Origin: CBDCGJ01 sp965238305
GTDB taxonomy: Bacteria > Pseudomonadota > Alphaproteobacteria > GCA-2731375
Reading direction: 5' to 3'
Assembly: GCA_965238305.1 (NCBI GenBank)
Contig: CBDEHK010000001.1
Location: forward strand, 372,001-436,000
DNA: 64,000 nt
Shown: positions 8,929 through 16,567 of the stretch, in pieces
Position numbering within the stretch: the stretch's first letter is position 1
Layout of the letters: every line of letters begins with the position of its first letter
The notes under the pieces: generated by a model
The model's input: the letters and a program-made list of their open reading frames with translations, nothing else
What the model was told of the DNA's origin: nothing
Databases searched by the model: none
Program-made: the position numbers and the translations under genes

Positions 8929-9127
8929 TGTAGAACTCCCCTTCTCCCTGTCTGGGAATAGAATTTTTATTCAGTACGCAAGAGCAACAAATAAACCGTC
9001 GACTGGCATTCAAAAAGCTCAGGCGATCGATGCCTAATCTTCGACCGCGCGATGCAAATGCCTCAAACACCACGGAATATCTAACGGAATAATCAGGTTA
9101 CTCATCTTTGAGCTTACTATTCGAAAT

Positions 9128-9173
9128 ATTATCATCTTTTTTAATTGGTCATTCAATAAAAAAAGATGATAAT
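9128..9173. promoter_or_regulatory. BetI operator nested in a longer inverted repeat
   Basis: The choX-betI intergenic region (8929-9262) contains TTAATTGGTCATTCAATAA at 9141-9159. This closely matches the E. coli BetI operator as I recall it (TTGATTGGACGTTCAATA). It is framed by a second, larger inverted repeat: ATTATCATCTTTTTT at 9128-9142 and its exact complement at 9159-9173. The position between choX and betI-betA fits one BetI site controlling both directions, relieved by choline. Confidence 0.75.
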
Positions 9174-9262
9174 AAAAATAATGCCTTAACAGGCAGTACT
9201 TTTTGGGGCGAAACCGAGCCTACATTCGACCGAAATACTGCGTAGACAAGAGGACTTTGCGG

Positions 9263-9847
9263 GTGCCGAGAGTAGGAATGCAGCCAAAACGACGTCGCCA
9301 GCTGATCGATGCGACCATCGCTTGCATTGACGCCGACGGTTATAGCGGCACCACAGTGGCAAAAATCTGCGGCCGGGCCGGCGTCTCTGCCGGTCTTGCG
9401 CATCACTATTTCCGTAACAAAGACGAATTGCTTTACGCTGCGCTGCTTGATCTGTTGAAGGAATTGCGTCAGGTCGGGATTTTGCGCTTGCGGCAGGCCA
9501 AAACGCCGCTCGAACGTGCCGGTGCGATCATCGATGCAAACTTTGACGAGGAATTTTTTACCAAACCGAAAGTCGCGGCCTGGTTATCTTTTTGGGCCGA
9601 AGTGAACCGCTCGTCGCAATTGCAACGCCTACAGCAAATTAATGGCCGCCGCATGCGAAGCAATCTACATGACGCAATCAAACAATTGCTGCCTGGAAAA
9701 CAAGCCGGCGACGTCGTCACGGGATTGTGTGCTTTGATCGACGGCCTATGGCTGCAATGGGCGGTCAATGATGGCAAATTCGACAGCGCCTTGGCTAAGC
9801 GTCTGTGTCACGATTATCTGGACAAACAAATCGCGGCGAGCGGATAA
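9263..9847 (+). CDS. betI: Choline-responsive repressor BetI (TetR family)
   Basis: A TetR-family repressor of choline uptake and oxidation genes, 194 residues (E. coli BetI has 195). Seen: PRVGMQPKRRRQLIDAT at the N terminus, matching BetI, and the helix-turn-helix with AGVSAGLAHHYFRNKDELL. The start is taken as GTG at 9263, preceded by AAGAGGA, because it gives the BetI-type MPRVGMQ start; a TTG at 9203 would add 20 unmatched residues. betA follows after 3 bp. Confidence 0.92.
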   Translation: MPRVGMQPKRRRQLIDATIACIDADGYSGTTVAKICGRAGVSAGLAHHYFRNKDELLYAALLDLLKELRQVGILRLRQAKTPLERAGAIIDANFDEEFFTKPKVAAWLSFWAEVNRSSQLQRLQQINGRRMRSNLHDAIKQLLPGKQAGDVVTGLCALIDGLWLQWAVNDGKFDSALAKRLCHDYLDKQIAASG

Positions 9848-9850
9848 ACC

Positions 9851-11479
9851 ATGGCGACAGAGGCAAGTTTTGACTTTGTGATTATCGGCGCCGGCTCCGC
9901 CGGTTGCGTCCTGGCCAATCGATTGAGCGAAAATCCCAAAAATCGTGTCTTGGTTTTGGAGGCGGGCGGCGGTGATGGCAGCATCTTTATCCAAATGCCC
10001 ACCGCGCTTGCCGGCCCGATGAATAGCCATCGCTACGATTGGCAGTATTATTCCGAGCCGGAGCCACAATTGGATGGCCGACGCCTGCATTGTCCGCGCG
10101 GCCGCGTCATCGGCGGCTCGTCCTCCATCAACGGCATGGTCTATGTACGCGGCAATCCCCATGATTTCGACCGCTGGCAAACGGAAGGCGCTAGTGGCTG
10201 GTCCTACGCCAATGTCCTGCCCTATTTCAGAAAATCCGAGACCTTCCAGGAAGGCGGCGACGATTACCGCGGCAGCGGCGGTCCAATGCACACCAAACGT
10301 GGACTTCGGATCAACCCGCTTTACCAGGCTTTCATCGATGCCGGCGCCGAGGCCGGTTACGATGTCAGCAGCGATATGAATGGCTGCCAACAGGACGGCG
10401 TCGCCGCGATGGACATGACGGTTCATAACGGCCGACGCTGGAGTACGGCGAACGCGCATTTGAAACCAGCCATGGTCCGCCCAAACCTGCGGGTCGAAAA
10501 ACGCGCAATCGCACAACGGCTTCTGTTTGACGGCAAAACCTGTCGCGGCGTCGAATATACCGTTGGCCAGGAAAAAAACACCGCCTTGGCGCGCCAGGAG
10601 GTCATTGTCGCCAGTGGTCCGATAAATTCACCCAAACTGCTGGAACTTTCGGGCCTCGGCAATGGTGAGATACTGCAAAATTTTGATATTGATGTGGTTC
10701 ACCATTTGCCCGGTGTTGGAGAAAATCTGCAGGATCATTTAGAACTTTATGTGCAACAGGCCTGCAGCCAACCGATCACGCTTTATGGACAGATGACGCC
10801 GTTTCGAAAAATGCTGATCGGAATGGAGTGGCTGTTGTTCAAAACCGGCCTGGGCGGCTCCAATCATTTCGAAAGTGGCGGCTTCATCCGCTCCCGCCCC
10901 GATATCCCATATCCCGACATTCAATTTCATTTTCTGCCGATCGCGGTTTCCTATGACGGCAGCGCCATGGCCTCGCAACATGGATTTCAGGCCCATGTCG
11001 GGCCGATGCGGTCGAAATCGCGCGGCCATGTGCATATCCAATCCATCGATGGCAAAGTGCCGCCGGCAATTCAGTTCAATTATATGTCGCACGAAGATGA
11101 TTGGCGTGAAATGCGTGCTTGCGTCCATTTGACTCGGCAGATATTCGCCCAGCCGGCGTTTGCCGAATTCAGCGCCGGCGAATTGGCACCGGGCCCGGAT
11201 GTGCAATCGGACACGCAGATCGATGAGTTTATTCGCCGGACCGTGGAAAGTGCCTATCATCCGTCCTGTACATTAAAAATGGGCACCGATGAGATGGCCG
11301 TGGTCGACCCGGAAACCCGCGTCCATGGCATCGACAAACTACGCGTCGTCGACAGTTCGATCATGCCGTCGATTACCACTGGCAACTTGAATGCGCCGAC
11401 CATCATGGTCGCCGAACGCGCCGCTGATATAATCCTCGGCAAGGAGCTGTTGCCACCGTCGAATGCACCTTATATCTAA
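9851..11479 (+). CDS. betA: Choline dehydrogenase BetA (GMC oxidoreductase)
   Basis: A 542-residue FAD enzyme that oxidises choline to betaine aldehyde and on to glycine betaine, probably membrane-associated. Seen: the ADP-binding motif GAGSAGCVLANRLSE, GMC signatures GRVIGGSSSINGM and SGPINSPKLLELSG, and near the end ESAYHPSCTLKMG with the active-site His, followed by TGNLNAPTIM. It is in an operon with betI. No betaine aldehyde dehydrogenase gene (betB) lies in the window, so the second oxidation is either done by BetA or encoded elsewhere. Confidence 0.93.
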   Translation: MATEASFDFVIIGAGSAGCVLANRLSENPKNRVLVLEAGGGDGSIFIQMPTALAGPMNSHRYDWQYYSEPEPQLDGRRLHCPRGRVIGGSSSINGMVYVRGNPHDFDRWQTEGASGWSYANVLPYFRKSETFQEGGDDYRGSGGPMHTKRGLRINPLYQAFIDAGAEAGYDVSSDMNGCQQDGVAAMDMTVHNGRRWSTANAHLKPAMVRPNLRVEKRAIAQRLLFDGKTCRGVEYTVGQEKNTALARQEVIVASGPINSPKLLELSGLGNGEILQNFDIDVVHHLPGVGENLQDHLELYVQQACSQPITLYGQMTPFRKMLIGMEWLLFKTGLGGSNHFESGGFIRSRPDIPYPDIQFHFLPIAVSYDGSAMASQHGFQAHVGPMRSKSRGHVHIQSIDGKVPPAIQFNYMSHEDDWREMRACVHLTRQIFAQPAFAEFSAGELAPGPDVQSDTQIDEFIRRTVESAYHPSCTLKMGTDEMAVVDPETRVHGIDKLRVVDSSIMPSITTGNLNAPTIMVAERAADIILGKELLPPSNAPYI

Positions 11480-11517
11480 CGCTTGGTAATGAATTACTTT
11501 TTGCAGGAGCCACCTTC

Positions 11518-12291
11518 ATGAGCCGCCAAATCGTCGATATCTCCATGCCGTTGGAAAATGACGTGATTTCCGATCCGAAACCCTTTGGCCCAAAGATCGA
11601 CTATATCGATCATGAAATGTCGCTGGCGCAAATGCTGCCGTTTTTTCCGGGACTAAAAGCGGAAGATTTACCCGATGGCGAAGCCTGGGCGATTGAGCGG
11701 GTTGAGCTGATCACCCATAACGGTACTCATTTGGACGCGCCCTATCATTTTGCCTCGACCATGAACAAAGGCGAACGTGCCATCACCATTGACGAAGTGC
11801 CGCTTAACTGGTGTATGCAGTCGGGCGTCAAGCTTGATTTCCGTCATTTCGACGATGGCTATGTGGTTACCGCCGATGATGTCGCGGCGGAACTGATTCG
11901 GATCGAACACGACCTGCAAGCGCTGGATATCGTCGTCATCAACACCCGCGCCGGCAGCGCCTATGGACAGGATGATTATGTCGATGCGGGCTGTGGCATG
12001 GGTTACGAAGCAACCATGTATCTGTTGGAACGCGGCGTCCGGGTCACCGGCACCGATGCCTGGTCCTGGGATGCGCCGTTCAGTTATACGGCGGAGAAAT
12101 ATGCCGAAGGCAAAGATCCGTCGATCATCTGGGAAGGCCACAAGGCCGGCCGTGACATCGGCTATTGCCATCTGGAAAAACTACATAATCTAGAGGCACT
12201 ACCCGGCGATGGATTCACCATCTGTTGTTTCCCGGTGACAATCCGCGGCGCCAGCGCCGGCTGGACCCGGGCCGTCGCTTTGATGGATTAA
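11518..12291 (+). CDS. Cyclase / kynurenine-formamidase-like metal hydrolase
   Basis: A 257-residue member of the cyclase (PF04199-type) family of metal hydrolases, which includes bacterial kynurenine formamidase and isatin hydrolase. Seen: HNGTHLDAPYHF, the family metal-binding motif (HxGTHxDxPxHF), and GHKAGRDIGYCHLEKL near the end. AGGAG lies nine bases before the ATG. It lies 38 bp after betA and could be transcribed with it, but its substrate is unknown. Its stop overlaps the convergent dehydrogenase gene by 4 bp. Confidence 0.85.
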   Translation: MSRQIVDISMPLENDVISDPKPFGPKIDYIDHEMSLAQMLPFFPGLKAEDLPDGEAWAIERVELITHNGTHLDAPYHFASTMNKGERAITIDEVPLNWCMQSGVKLDFRHFDDGYVVTADDVAAELIRIEHDLQALDIVVINTRAGSAYGQDDYVDAGCGMGYEATMYLLERGVRVTGTDAWSWDAPFSYTAEKYAEGKDPSIIWEGHKAGRDIGYCHLEKLHNLEALPGDGFTICCFPVTIRGASAGWTRAVALMD

Positions 12292-13355
12292 TCCGGCAGC
12301 AGGTCCAATCCCGGTACCGCATCACCGCGCTCCACCCGCTGGACTACTTTTTGCATGGCCGCATTTGTCGGTACCGCGATGCCCAATTCCTGGGCCCGGC
12401 GCACCACTTCGCCATTCAATTCATCAATTTCGGTGCGCCGTTGTTTGGCAATATCCTGGGCCATCGAAGGTCTGGCCCCATCGCTCATCCGCGCCGCCCC
12501 GGCAAGCAAGATTTCTTCCGCTTCCTTCAGCGCCGCCGCATCATTGACCCCGTCGGCCATTGTTTTGCCGGCCTCAACCCACTTTTCTGCCGGCAGGCCG
12601 TTGATGGTTTCCAGCTGATGACCAAGCGCCAGGCCGATCGCGGCCGCTTCGGCGGCCAGGCGGATTGAAACATGGCGGGATCGCGGTTCGTTCAAATAAG
12701 CCTTCACCGGCAAACCGGTGGCCGCGGAAACGCAGTTCGACATCGCATTCTGCACCAATTTGGTCCAGCGCTCGCCCGACAAATTCGGTGTCACTTTAGC
12801 GCTGTCGATGTGGCTTAAAGCCGCCGCCAGCGCTTCCGTCCGGGGCCGGATTTCATTGTCGCATTCACCGACCCGAAAAACCGTATGTTTGGCGCCGCCC
12901 TTGGCGACACCGCGGATGATATGGCCTGGCGCCACCAGTTCGACGACAATCTTGCTGGCGATGCAGCCAAGGGTCCGCTGCCAGCCGACCAGCGCTGCAA
13001 TTTTGTGTTCGTTGATGGCGTTTTGCAAAGACACCATGCAGCCGTCATCGGCCAAATAAAGCGCCGCCAATTGTGCCGCCCAACTGGTATCATAGGATTT
13101 CATTGACAAAAGAATAGTTTGAAAAGGCGCTTCCCGGCTGAGGCCCTGAAGTTCCGTCAGGTGAAGGGCGCGGGGATGGCAGGTGACCGCTTCCTCAGGC
13201 GTCGTACCTTCTAATCGCAGACCCTGGGCGCGGATCGCTTCGATATGGTCGGGCCAAGGATCGGCCAAGGTAATATCGTAACCCGCTGCCTGCAGATGGC
13301 CGCCAACATAGCCACCGACCGCGCCGGCGCCCATCACCAGAATGCGCTTGTCCAT
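12288..13355 (-). CDS. Ketopantoate reductase (ApbA/PanE) family dehydrogenase
   Basis: A 355-residue ApbA/PanE-type 2-hydroxyacid or ketoacid reductase. Seen: N-terminal MDKRILVMGAGAVGGYVGG Rossmann motif, and RWTKLVQNAMSNCVSAATG with the family catalytic Lys. The C-terminal domain follows. The ATG at 13355 is chosen because the Rossmann strand then begins at residue 4. It is the last gene of a four-gene operon and follows the dioxygenase stop by 8 bp. In this setting a catabolic role is more likely than pantothenate synthesis; this is inference. Confidence 0.83.
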   Translation of the reverse strand: MDKRILVMGAGAVGGYVGGHLQAAGYDITLADPWPDHIEAIRAQGLRLEGTTPEEAVTCHPRALHLTELQGLSREAPFQTILLSMKSYDTSWAAQLAALYLADDGCMVSLQNAINEHKIAALVGWQRTLGCIASKIVVELVAPGHIIRGVAKGGAKHTVFRVGECDNEIRPRTEALAAALSHIDSAKVTPNLSGERWTKLVQNAMSNCVSAATGLPVKAYLNEPRSRHVSIRLAAEAAAIGLALGHQLETINGLPAEKWVEAGKTMADGVNDAAALKEAEEILLAGAARMSDGARPSMAQDIAKQRRTEIDELNGEVVRRAQELGIAVPTNAAMQKVVQRVERGDAVPGLDLLPD

Positions 13356-13363
13356 AGCGCCGC

Positions 13364-14206
13364 TCAATGGACGCAGACGGTGGCCCGCCACATGCGGCGG
13401 CGCTGACCCGGATAATCGTTCAAAGCATAATGTTGCGTACAGCGGTTATCCCAGATTCCCAAGGTGTCGACTTCCCAACGCATGCGACAGGTGAATTCGG
13501 GGCGCACCGCGTGTTGGGCCAGGAAATCGATCATCGGTTTGCTTTCTTCTGGGCTCATGCCCTCGAAACTGACCGTATGCGGGCGATTGAGATAGAGGGC
13601 GCGGCGACCGGTATCCGGATGCATCAGGGCGATCGGGTGCACCGCCTCAAGCGCATCGGACGAGGCCATATTTTGCCGTTTCATCTGGCTATTCTGCTTG
13701 GTGATCGCCGCCCGGCCCCCGGCGCCGGCCAAGGCGGCACTATTGACCCCATTCAAGTCCTCCAACAAAGCGCGCATCCCATCCGACAATGCCTCATAAG
13801 CAAGTGTGGTACTGGTATAGAGGGTATCGCCACCAATCGCCGGCACTTCCTTGGCATGCAGCATGGTGAAAGCCGGCGGTTCGTCCAGATAGGTCGAATC
13901 AGAATGCCAGGCACCGCCAAAATTTCGCTCGTCATTTTCGGATTTTAAGATTTCAAAAATTTCCGGGGCCTCCGGCAAGCCCTCGACAAAAGGATAAACA
14001 TTAGGTTTGCCCAACATGCGGGCAACTTGAACTATTCCCGGACCGTCAAGATCCTGATCCCGGACAAAGACCACTTGATGATCGCGTAGGGCATCCCGCA
14101 GGGTGGCAATTGTGTGATTGCTCGGCTCACCGGATAAATCCATTCCGGTGATGACCGCGCCCAGCGCACCGGCCACCCGCTCGATTTCAATCTCCTGCGT
14201 TACCAT
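13364..14206 (-). CDS. TauD/TfdA-family 2-oxoglutarate-dependent dioxygenase
   Basis: A 280-residue Fe(II)/2-oxoglutarate oxygenase. Seen: WHSDSTYLDEPPAFTMLHA, containing the HxD iron ligands and typical of TauD/TfdA enzymes, and near the end NRCTQHYALNDYPGQRRRM, with the distal His and the Arg that binds 2-oxoglutarate. AGGAGAAG precedes the ATG. These enzymes hydroxylate taurine, aryloxyacetates and similar acids and release the product as an aldehyde or ketone. The partner genes suggest attack on a small organic acid. The substrate cannot be told from sequence. Confidence 0.88.
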   Translation of the reverse strand: MVTQEIEIERVAGALGAVITGMDLSGEPSNHTIATLRDALRDHQVVFVRDQDLDGPGIVQVARMLGKPNVYPFVEGLPEAPEIFEILKSENDERNFGGAWHSDSTYLDEPPAFTMLHAKEVPAIGGDTLYTSTTLAYEALSDGMRALLEDLNGVNSAALAGAGGRAAITKQNSQMKRQNMASSDALEAVHPIALMHPDTGRRALYLNRPHTVSFEGMSPEESKPMIDFLAQHAVRPEFTCRMRWEVDTLGIWDNRCTQHYALNDYPGQRRRMWRATVCVH

Positions 14207-14258
14207 CGTCTTCTCCTATTATCGACTGCCGGTAACCTAGCGGAATATGCCGAGCGCT

Positions 14259-15122
14259 TCAATCTTCCGCGATCAGAACACGTTTGGCCAATTCGCCAAG
14301 CTGCTGATTTCGGGTCCAACGCTCGATGGCAGCATTTTCCGCCAGCCCCGGCATAGCGGCCGGATCGCCCCGTTGCTGCGCCAGCATCGCCTGATAAGCG
14401 GCTTGCATAGCCGCCATAAAGGGTTGGTGCCCGGCCAGGCAAATACGCACCCCCAATGCCGCTAGATAATCTTTGTCCCGTAAATCCGCTGCTACTCCAC
14501 CCAACATGATCGGAAGTTCTGTTGCGGCACAGAGCGCTTCAAGCTCGTCTTTCGTCCGCACCCCGATCAGGGCGATGGCATCGACCCCGGAGGCTGAATA
14601 GGCTTGCACTCGGGCGATGGCGTCGTCCAGGCCGTTGATGCGGATAGCGCTGGTCCGCGCAATAACCACCAAATCATCGCCCGCGCGCCCCTCAATTGCC
14701 GCCGTCATTTTACCAACGCCTTCGGCGATCGAGATCAGACTTGGCCCGGCTGGACCAAAGGGTTGCGGCAAAGCGGTATCTTCCAAGGTCAGGGCGGCAA
14801 TGCCGGCGTGATCCAACAGGGCCACGGTCCGCGCCACGTTCAAGGCATTGCCATAACCATGATCGGCATCGACAATCAGCGGCACCTCGCCGGCCCGGCA
14901 AATCCGATGCGCCAGTTCGGCAAACTCGCTGGCGGTGATCAGGATGCGGTCGGGCGCCGCCGCTACCGTCATGGCGGAGATCGAACCGGCCAGCATCGCC
15001 ATCTCAAAACCCAGTTCCTGGGCCATTCGCGCCGTCATCGGATCGAATACGGAAATTGGAAAATGACATTGTTCGCCGGCCAGCAGCTGGCGGAAGGCCC
15101 GGCGCTGCGGCTGCCAATTCAT
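14259..15122 (-). CDS. Isocitrate lyase/PEP mutase superfamily protein (oxaloacetate-decarboxylase-like)
   Basis: A 287-residue beta-barrel lyase of the PEP mutase/isocitrate lyase superfamily. Seen: FDPMTARMAQELGFE at the N terminus, VDADHGYGNALNVARTV (the metal-binding DxDxGYG segment) and LTLEDTALPQ. The usual lyase motif KKCGH is absent, as in the oxaloacetate decarboxylase and phosphonopyruvate hydrolase branches. Its ATG overlaps the stop of the FMN enzyme gene by four bases, so the two are translationally coupled. A C-C lyase or decarboxylase acting on an oxo-acid formed by the FMN enzyme is a reasonable inference. Confidence 0.83.
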   Translation of the reverse strand: MNWQPQRRAFRQLLAGEQCHFPISVFDPMTARMAQELGFEMAMLAGSISAMTVAAAPDRILITASEFAELAHRICRAGEVPLIVDADHGYGNALNVARTVALLDHAGIAALTLEDTALPQPFGPAGPSLISIAEGVGKMTAAIEGRAGDDLVVIARTSAIRINGLDDAIARVQAYSASGVDAIALIGVRTKDELEALCAATELPIMLGGVAADLRDKDYLAALGVRICLAGHQPFMAAMQAAYQAMLAQQRGDPAAMPGLAENAAIERWTRNQQLGELAKRVLIAED

Positions 15123-16261
15123 AGCAAATCCTCAATGATCTTTTTATCCAGCAGGGGAAAAGCGCTGAAGACATGCGGGTCTCTTGTCGCCGGCGCCGCC
15201 ATCACCCGCTCCGGCGTCAGTTCGGCCAGGCAGGTGACACCCAACAGACCCATGGAGGTCCAAATCTCCTCCAACAGCAGATCGAGGGCGCGAACCACGC
15301 CTTCTTCGCCACCTGCGCCCAACGACAAGGCGTTCAGGCGGCCAACCGCCACTGCATCGGCACCCAGGGCCAACGCTTTCAATACATCGCTGCCACGCCA
15401 GATGCCGCCGTCGAAGATGATGCTGGCCCGGCCAGCCACCGCCTCGACGATCTCCGGCAACACCGTCAAGCTGCCGACCGCATGGTCGAGCTGCCGGCCG
15501 CCATGATTGGACACCCAGATCGCTTCGACCCCATGCTCGACCGCCAGCAGGGCATCTTCAGCCGTCATGATCCCCTTCAGGGCCAGCGGGATATCGTGGC
15601 GTTCCTTAAACCGTGCGACCTGTCGCCATGAAAGCTTGTCGAGATAACTCTCGACGACCTTGTTATTGCGCCAAGGTTTGACGAAACGGTTGGCGATGTC
15701 GCGTTCCCGGCGGCTATAAAGCGGCACATCGATGGTCAGGCAAAAGGCGTCGTAGCCGGCGGCAATTGCACGGGCGGCGCGCTCGTCAACCCAGGCATCG
15801 TCGCCTTTGACATAAAGTTGATAGATCCGTGGAGCGCCGGGCGCACTGGCCGCGGTTTCTTCCAGATCCGGCTGCGAAACCGAACTGAGCGCCATCATAA
15901 CCTGCTGTCGGGCCGCCGCCCGCGCCACCGCCGCCGCGCCTTCGGGATGGAAAGATTCTAACGAGCCCACCGGCGCCATGATCACCGGCGCCCGCAGCTG
16001 CCGGCCAAAAAGTGTGCAACTCAGATCAATGCTGGAGACATCGACCAAATAACGCGGTCGGAAGGCGAGCTCATCAAGGGCCAGGCGATTTCGCCTGAGC
16101 GCGGTTTCAGTTTCCGTCCCGCCGATCAAATAGCCCCAGATATTCCGCTCCAGCCGCGCCTTGGCCAGTGGGATCAACTCGTGCAAGGCCTGCACCTTGT
16201 CCTGCCATTCCGCAGTGGCCCGCGGCTTTGGTGCCTGTGTTTCGATTTTATGCTCATTCAT
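15119..16261 (-). CDS. FMN-dependent alpha-hydroxy acid dehydrogenase/oxidase
   Basis: A 380-residue member of the lactate/glycolate/mandelate dehydrogenase family. Seen: FRPRYLVDVSSIDLS, APVGSLESFHPEGAAAVARA, SNHGGRQLDHA with the catalytic His and substrate Arg, and DGGIWRGSDVLKALALGA for FMN phosphate. It opens a four-gene operon (hydroxyacid dehydrogenase, lyase, dioxygenase, reductase). The N-terminal 30 residues are longer than in glycolate oxidase. It could be lldD-like, but the companions do not match lactate use, so no symbol is given. Confidence 0.88.
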   Translation of the reverse strand: MNEHKIETQAPKPRATAEWQDKVQALHELIPLAKARLERNIWGYLIGGTETETALRRNRLALDELAFRPRYLVDVSSIDLSCTLFGRQLRAPVIMAPVGSLESFHPEGAAAVARAAARQQVMMALSSVSQPDLEETAASAPGAPRIYQLYVKGDDAWVDERAARAIAAGYDAFCLTIDVPLYSRRERDIANRFVKPWRNNKVVESYLDKLSWRQVARFKERHDIPLALKGIMTAEDALLAVEHGVEAIWVSNHGGRQLDHAVGSLTVLPEIVEAVAGRASIIFDGGIWRGSDVLKALALGADAVAVGRLNALSLGAGGEEGVVRALDLLLEEIWTSMGLLGVTCLAELTPERVMAAPATRDPHVFSAFPLLDKKIIEDLL

Positions 16262-16402
16262 CCGCCAAGTGTAGGCGGCGAAAATCGACCTGACCAGCCC
16301 CTTCGCATCCCAAGCGGGCCAATCGCAGGCCCAAAATCATCCCTTGTGAGGACCAGACCGACAGCGTATATATCCCCCCGTCTATTCCAGAACCAACCCT
16401 AA

Positions 16403-16479
<77 letters not shown>

Positions 16480-16527
16480 ATGATTTCAGGGGGTTAGCCA
16501 AAATTTCGATTTAAACAGTTTTATCTA

Positions 16528-16546
16528 GGGCACCTATAGGGCACCC
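16528..16546. promoter_or_regulatory. Putative integrase arm site, left end
   Basis: GGGCACCTATAGGGCACCC lies 41 bp inside attL. The same 19-mer with two central mismatches lies next to the integrase gene at 37076-37094. Two GGGCACC units 11 bp apart at each end look like integrase arm-type binding sites. Confidence 0.5.
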
Positions 16547-16567
16547 GGGGGGCGATTAATCGCAATC

